A DNA stretch of 64,000 bases, taken from assembly GCF_001889165.1 (NCBI RefSeq), contig NZ_CP016020.1, positions 682,001-746,000 on the forward strand, read 5' to 3'. This document shows, in pieces, positions 63,625 to 64,000 of this stretch (position 1 is the stretch's first letter; each line of letters starts with the position of its first letter). The position numbers and the translations under genes are program-made. A model generated the notes under the pieces. That model saw only the letters and a list, made by a program, of their open reading frames with translations. It had not been told where the DNA came from and did not search any database. Source of the DNA: Bacillus weihaiensis. Its GTDB lineage: Bacteria; Bacillota; Bacilli; Bacillales; Bacillaceae.

Positions 63625-64000
63625 ATGATCGAGGTTAGTCTAGTTTTTTTATTCGTGCTGTTTATTAGTTTGTTTTTCATTTTACTCACGTTATTTTTGT
63701 ATTTATTAATTGAAAAATATACACATAATGAATCGAAAAGAAAAATTGAAGCATACAAAGAACGCTATCGATTAGATATGTTCCACTATTTGCAAGATGG
63801 AGAGAAGTCTCCCGTTATTCCAACTGGTGAGAATGAGAAATTCATTGCGTTAGTGGAATTATTAAGTGATTATTCCAATGTTTTGGATAGTAAAGATGTC
63901 AGAACTAGAATTAGTGCATATGCGAAGGAATATTTAACGGATTATATAAAAAAACATCTTAAGAAAAGACGATGGAGTCTAAGGATGAATGCCTTATTTA
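63625..64000 (+). CDS. Membrane-anchored helical-repeat protein (3' end cut by window)
   Basis: ATG 63625, after GAGGATGAAATAAC, opens MIEVSLVFLFVLFISLFFIL, one long membrane segment, then a charged domain (YKERYRLDMFHYLQDGE, KKHLKKRRWSLRMNA) that may begin a HEAT-like repeat. It runs off the right edge after 125 residues. The tight spacing to the GGDEF gene suggests an operon. I cannot name the product with certainty. Confidence 0.6.
   Translation, partial: MIEVSLVFLFVLFISLFFILLTLFLYLLIEKYTHNESKRKIEAYKERYRLDMFHYLQDGEKSPVIPTGENEKFIALVELLSDYSNVLDSKDVRTRISAYAKEYLTDYIKKHLKKRRWSLRMNALF

Noticed and set aside
1-64000. tRNA, rRNA, prophage or integrative element
   Set aside because: No cloverleaf, rRNA-like sequence, integrase or phage structural gene was found. 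Only one intact IS and two IS remnants are present.

Overview
The window is a low-GC Firmicute chromosome segment. Gene content and order match the yuiD-to-yugP stretch of Bacillus subtilis: yuiD, pepA (yuiE), yuiF, bioY, yuiH, ald with adeR, yueD, yueF-G-H, degQ-comQXPA, yuxO, the Mrp operon, yufK, yuxK, pbpD, kapD/kapB/kinB, patB, yugF, E, G, H, I, J, pgi, yugN, mstX-yugO and yugP. It is therefore a spore-forming Bacillaceae bacterium (KinB, KapB/KapD and a GerPA/PF-type protein are present), but the gaps, inserted genes and moved genes show that it is not B. subtilis. I see no rRNA, tRNA or CRISPR.

Regions. 1-8 kb: YuiD (cut by the left edge), leucyl aminopeptidase, a 21-bp tandem repeat array interrupted by an intact IS256-family element, YuiF transporter, BioY with a BirA-type operator, and a YuiH oxidoreductase. 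8-14 kb: small uncharacterised genes, the divergent OhrA/OhrR peroxide pair, alanine dehydrogenase with its PucR-type regulator, and a YueD reductase. 14-20 kb: an orphan Spo0B-type histidine kinase that seems to start at ATT, an HD-domain hydrolase, a MerR regulator with a broken 5' reading frame, and a YugP metalloprotease with a YugS transporter displaced from their usual place. 20-27 kb: transposase debris, YueF/G/H, an HpaB-type monooxygenase, a YuxH EAL/HDOD protein and TerC.

27-33 kb holds the quorum-sensing module: DegQ, ComQ (prenyltransferase), ComX (pheromone precursor, missed by long-ORF calling), ComP and ComA, then a 26-residue membrane peptide and YuxO. A ComA-box-like site precedes degQ, and a strong terminator separates comP from comA. 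33-41 kb: a two-subunit chromate transporter convergent with the seven-gene Mrp Na+/H+ antiporter operon. 41-51 kb: cell-wall synthesis (PbpD), KapD, KapB, KinB, an SOD-like lipoprotein, PatB and YugE/F. 52-61 kb: AlaR-AlaT, YugI, an IS remnant in repeat-rich DNA, an alcohol dehydrogenase, Pgi, YugN, the MstX-YugO potassium channel pair and a second YugP. 62-64 kb: an HPt-REC-GGDEF-REC protein and the start of a membrane protein cut by the right edge.

Two families of dispersed non-coding repeats stand out. One ('GAGGCTGGGAC') occurs three times, each time exactly between convergent genes, and in one case flush with both stop codons. No wholly new system is evident. The best leads are the divergent ComX pherotype with the comP/comA terminator, the repeat families, the IS insertion into the tandem array, the ATT-start kinase and the structured leader before yugS.
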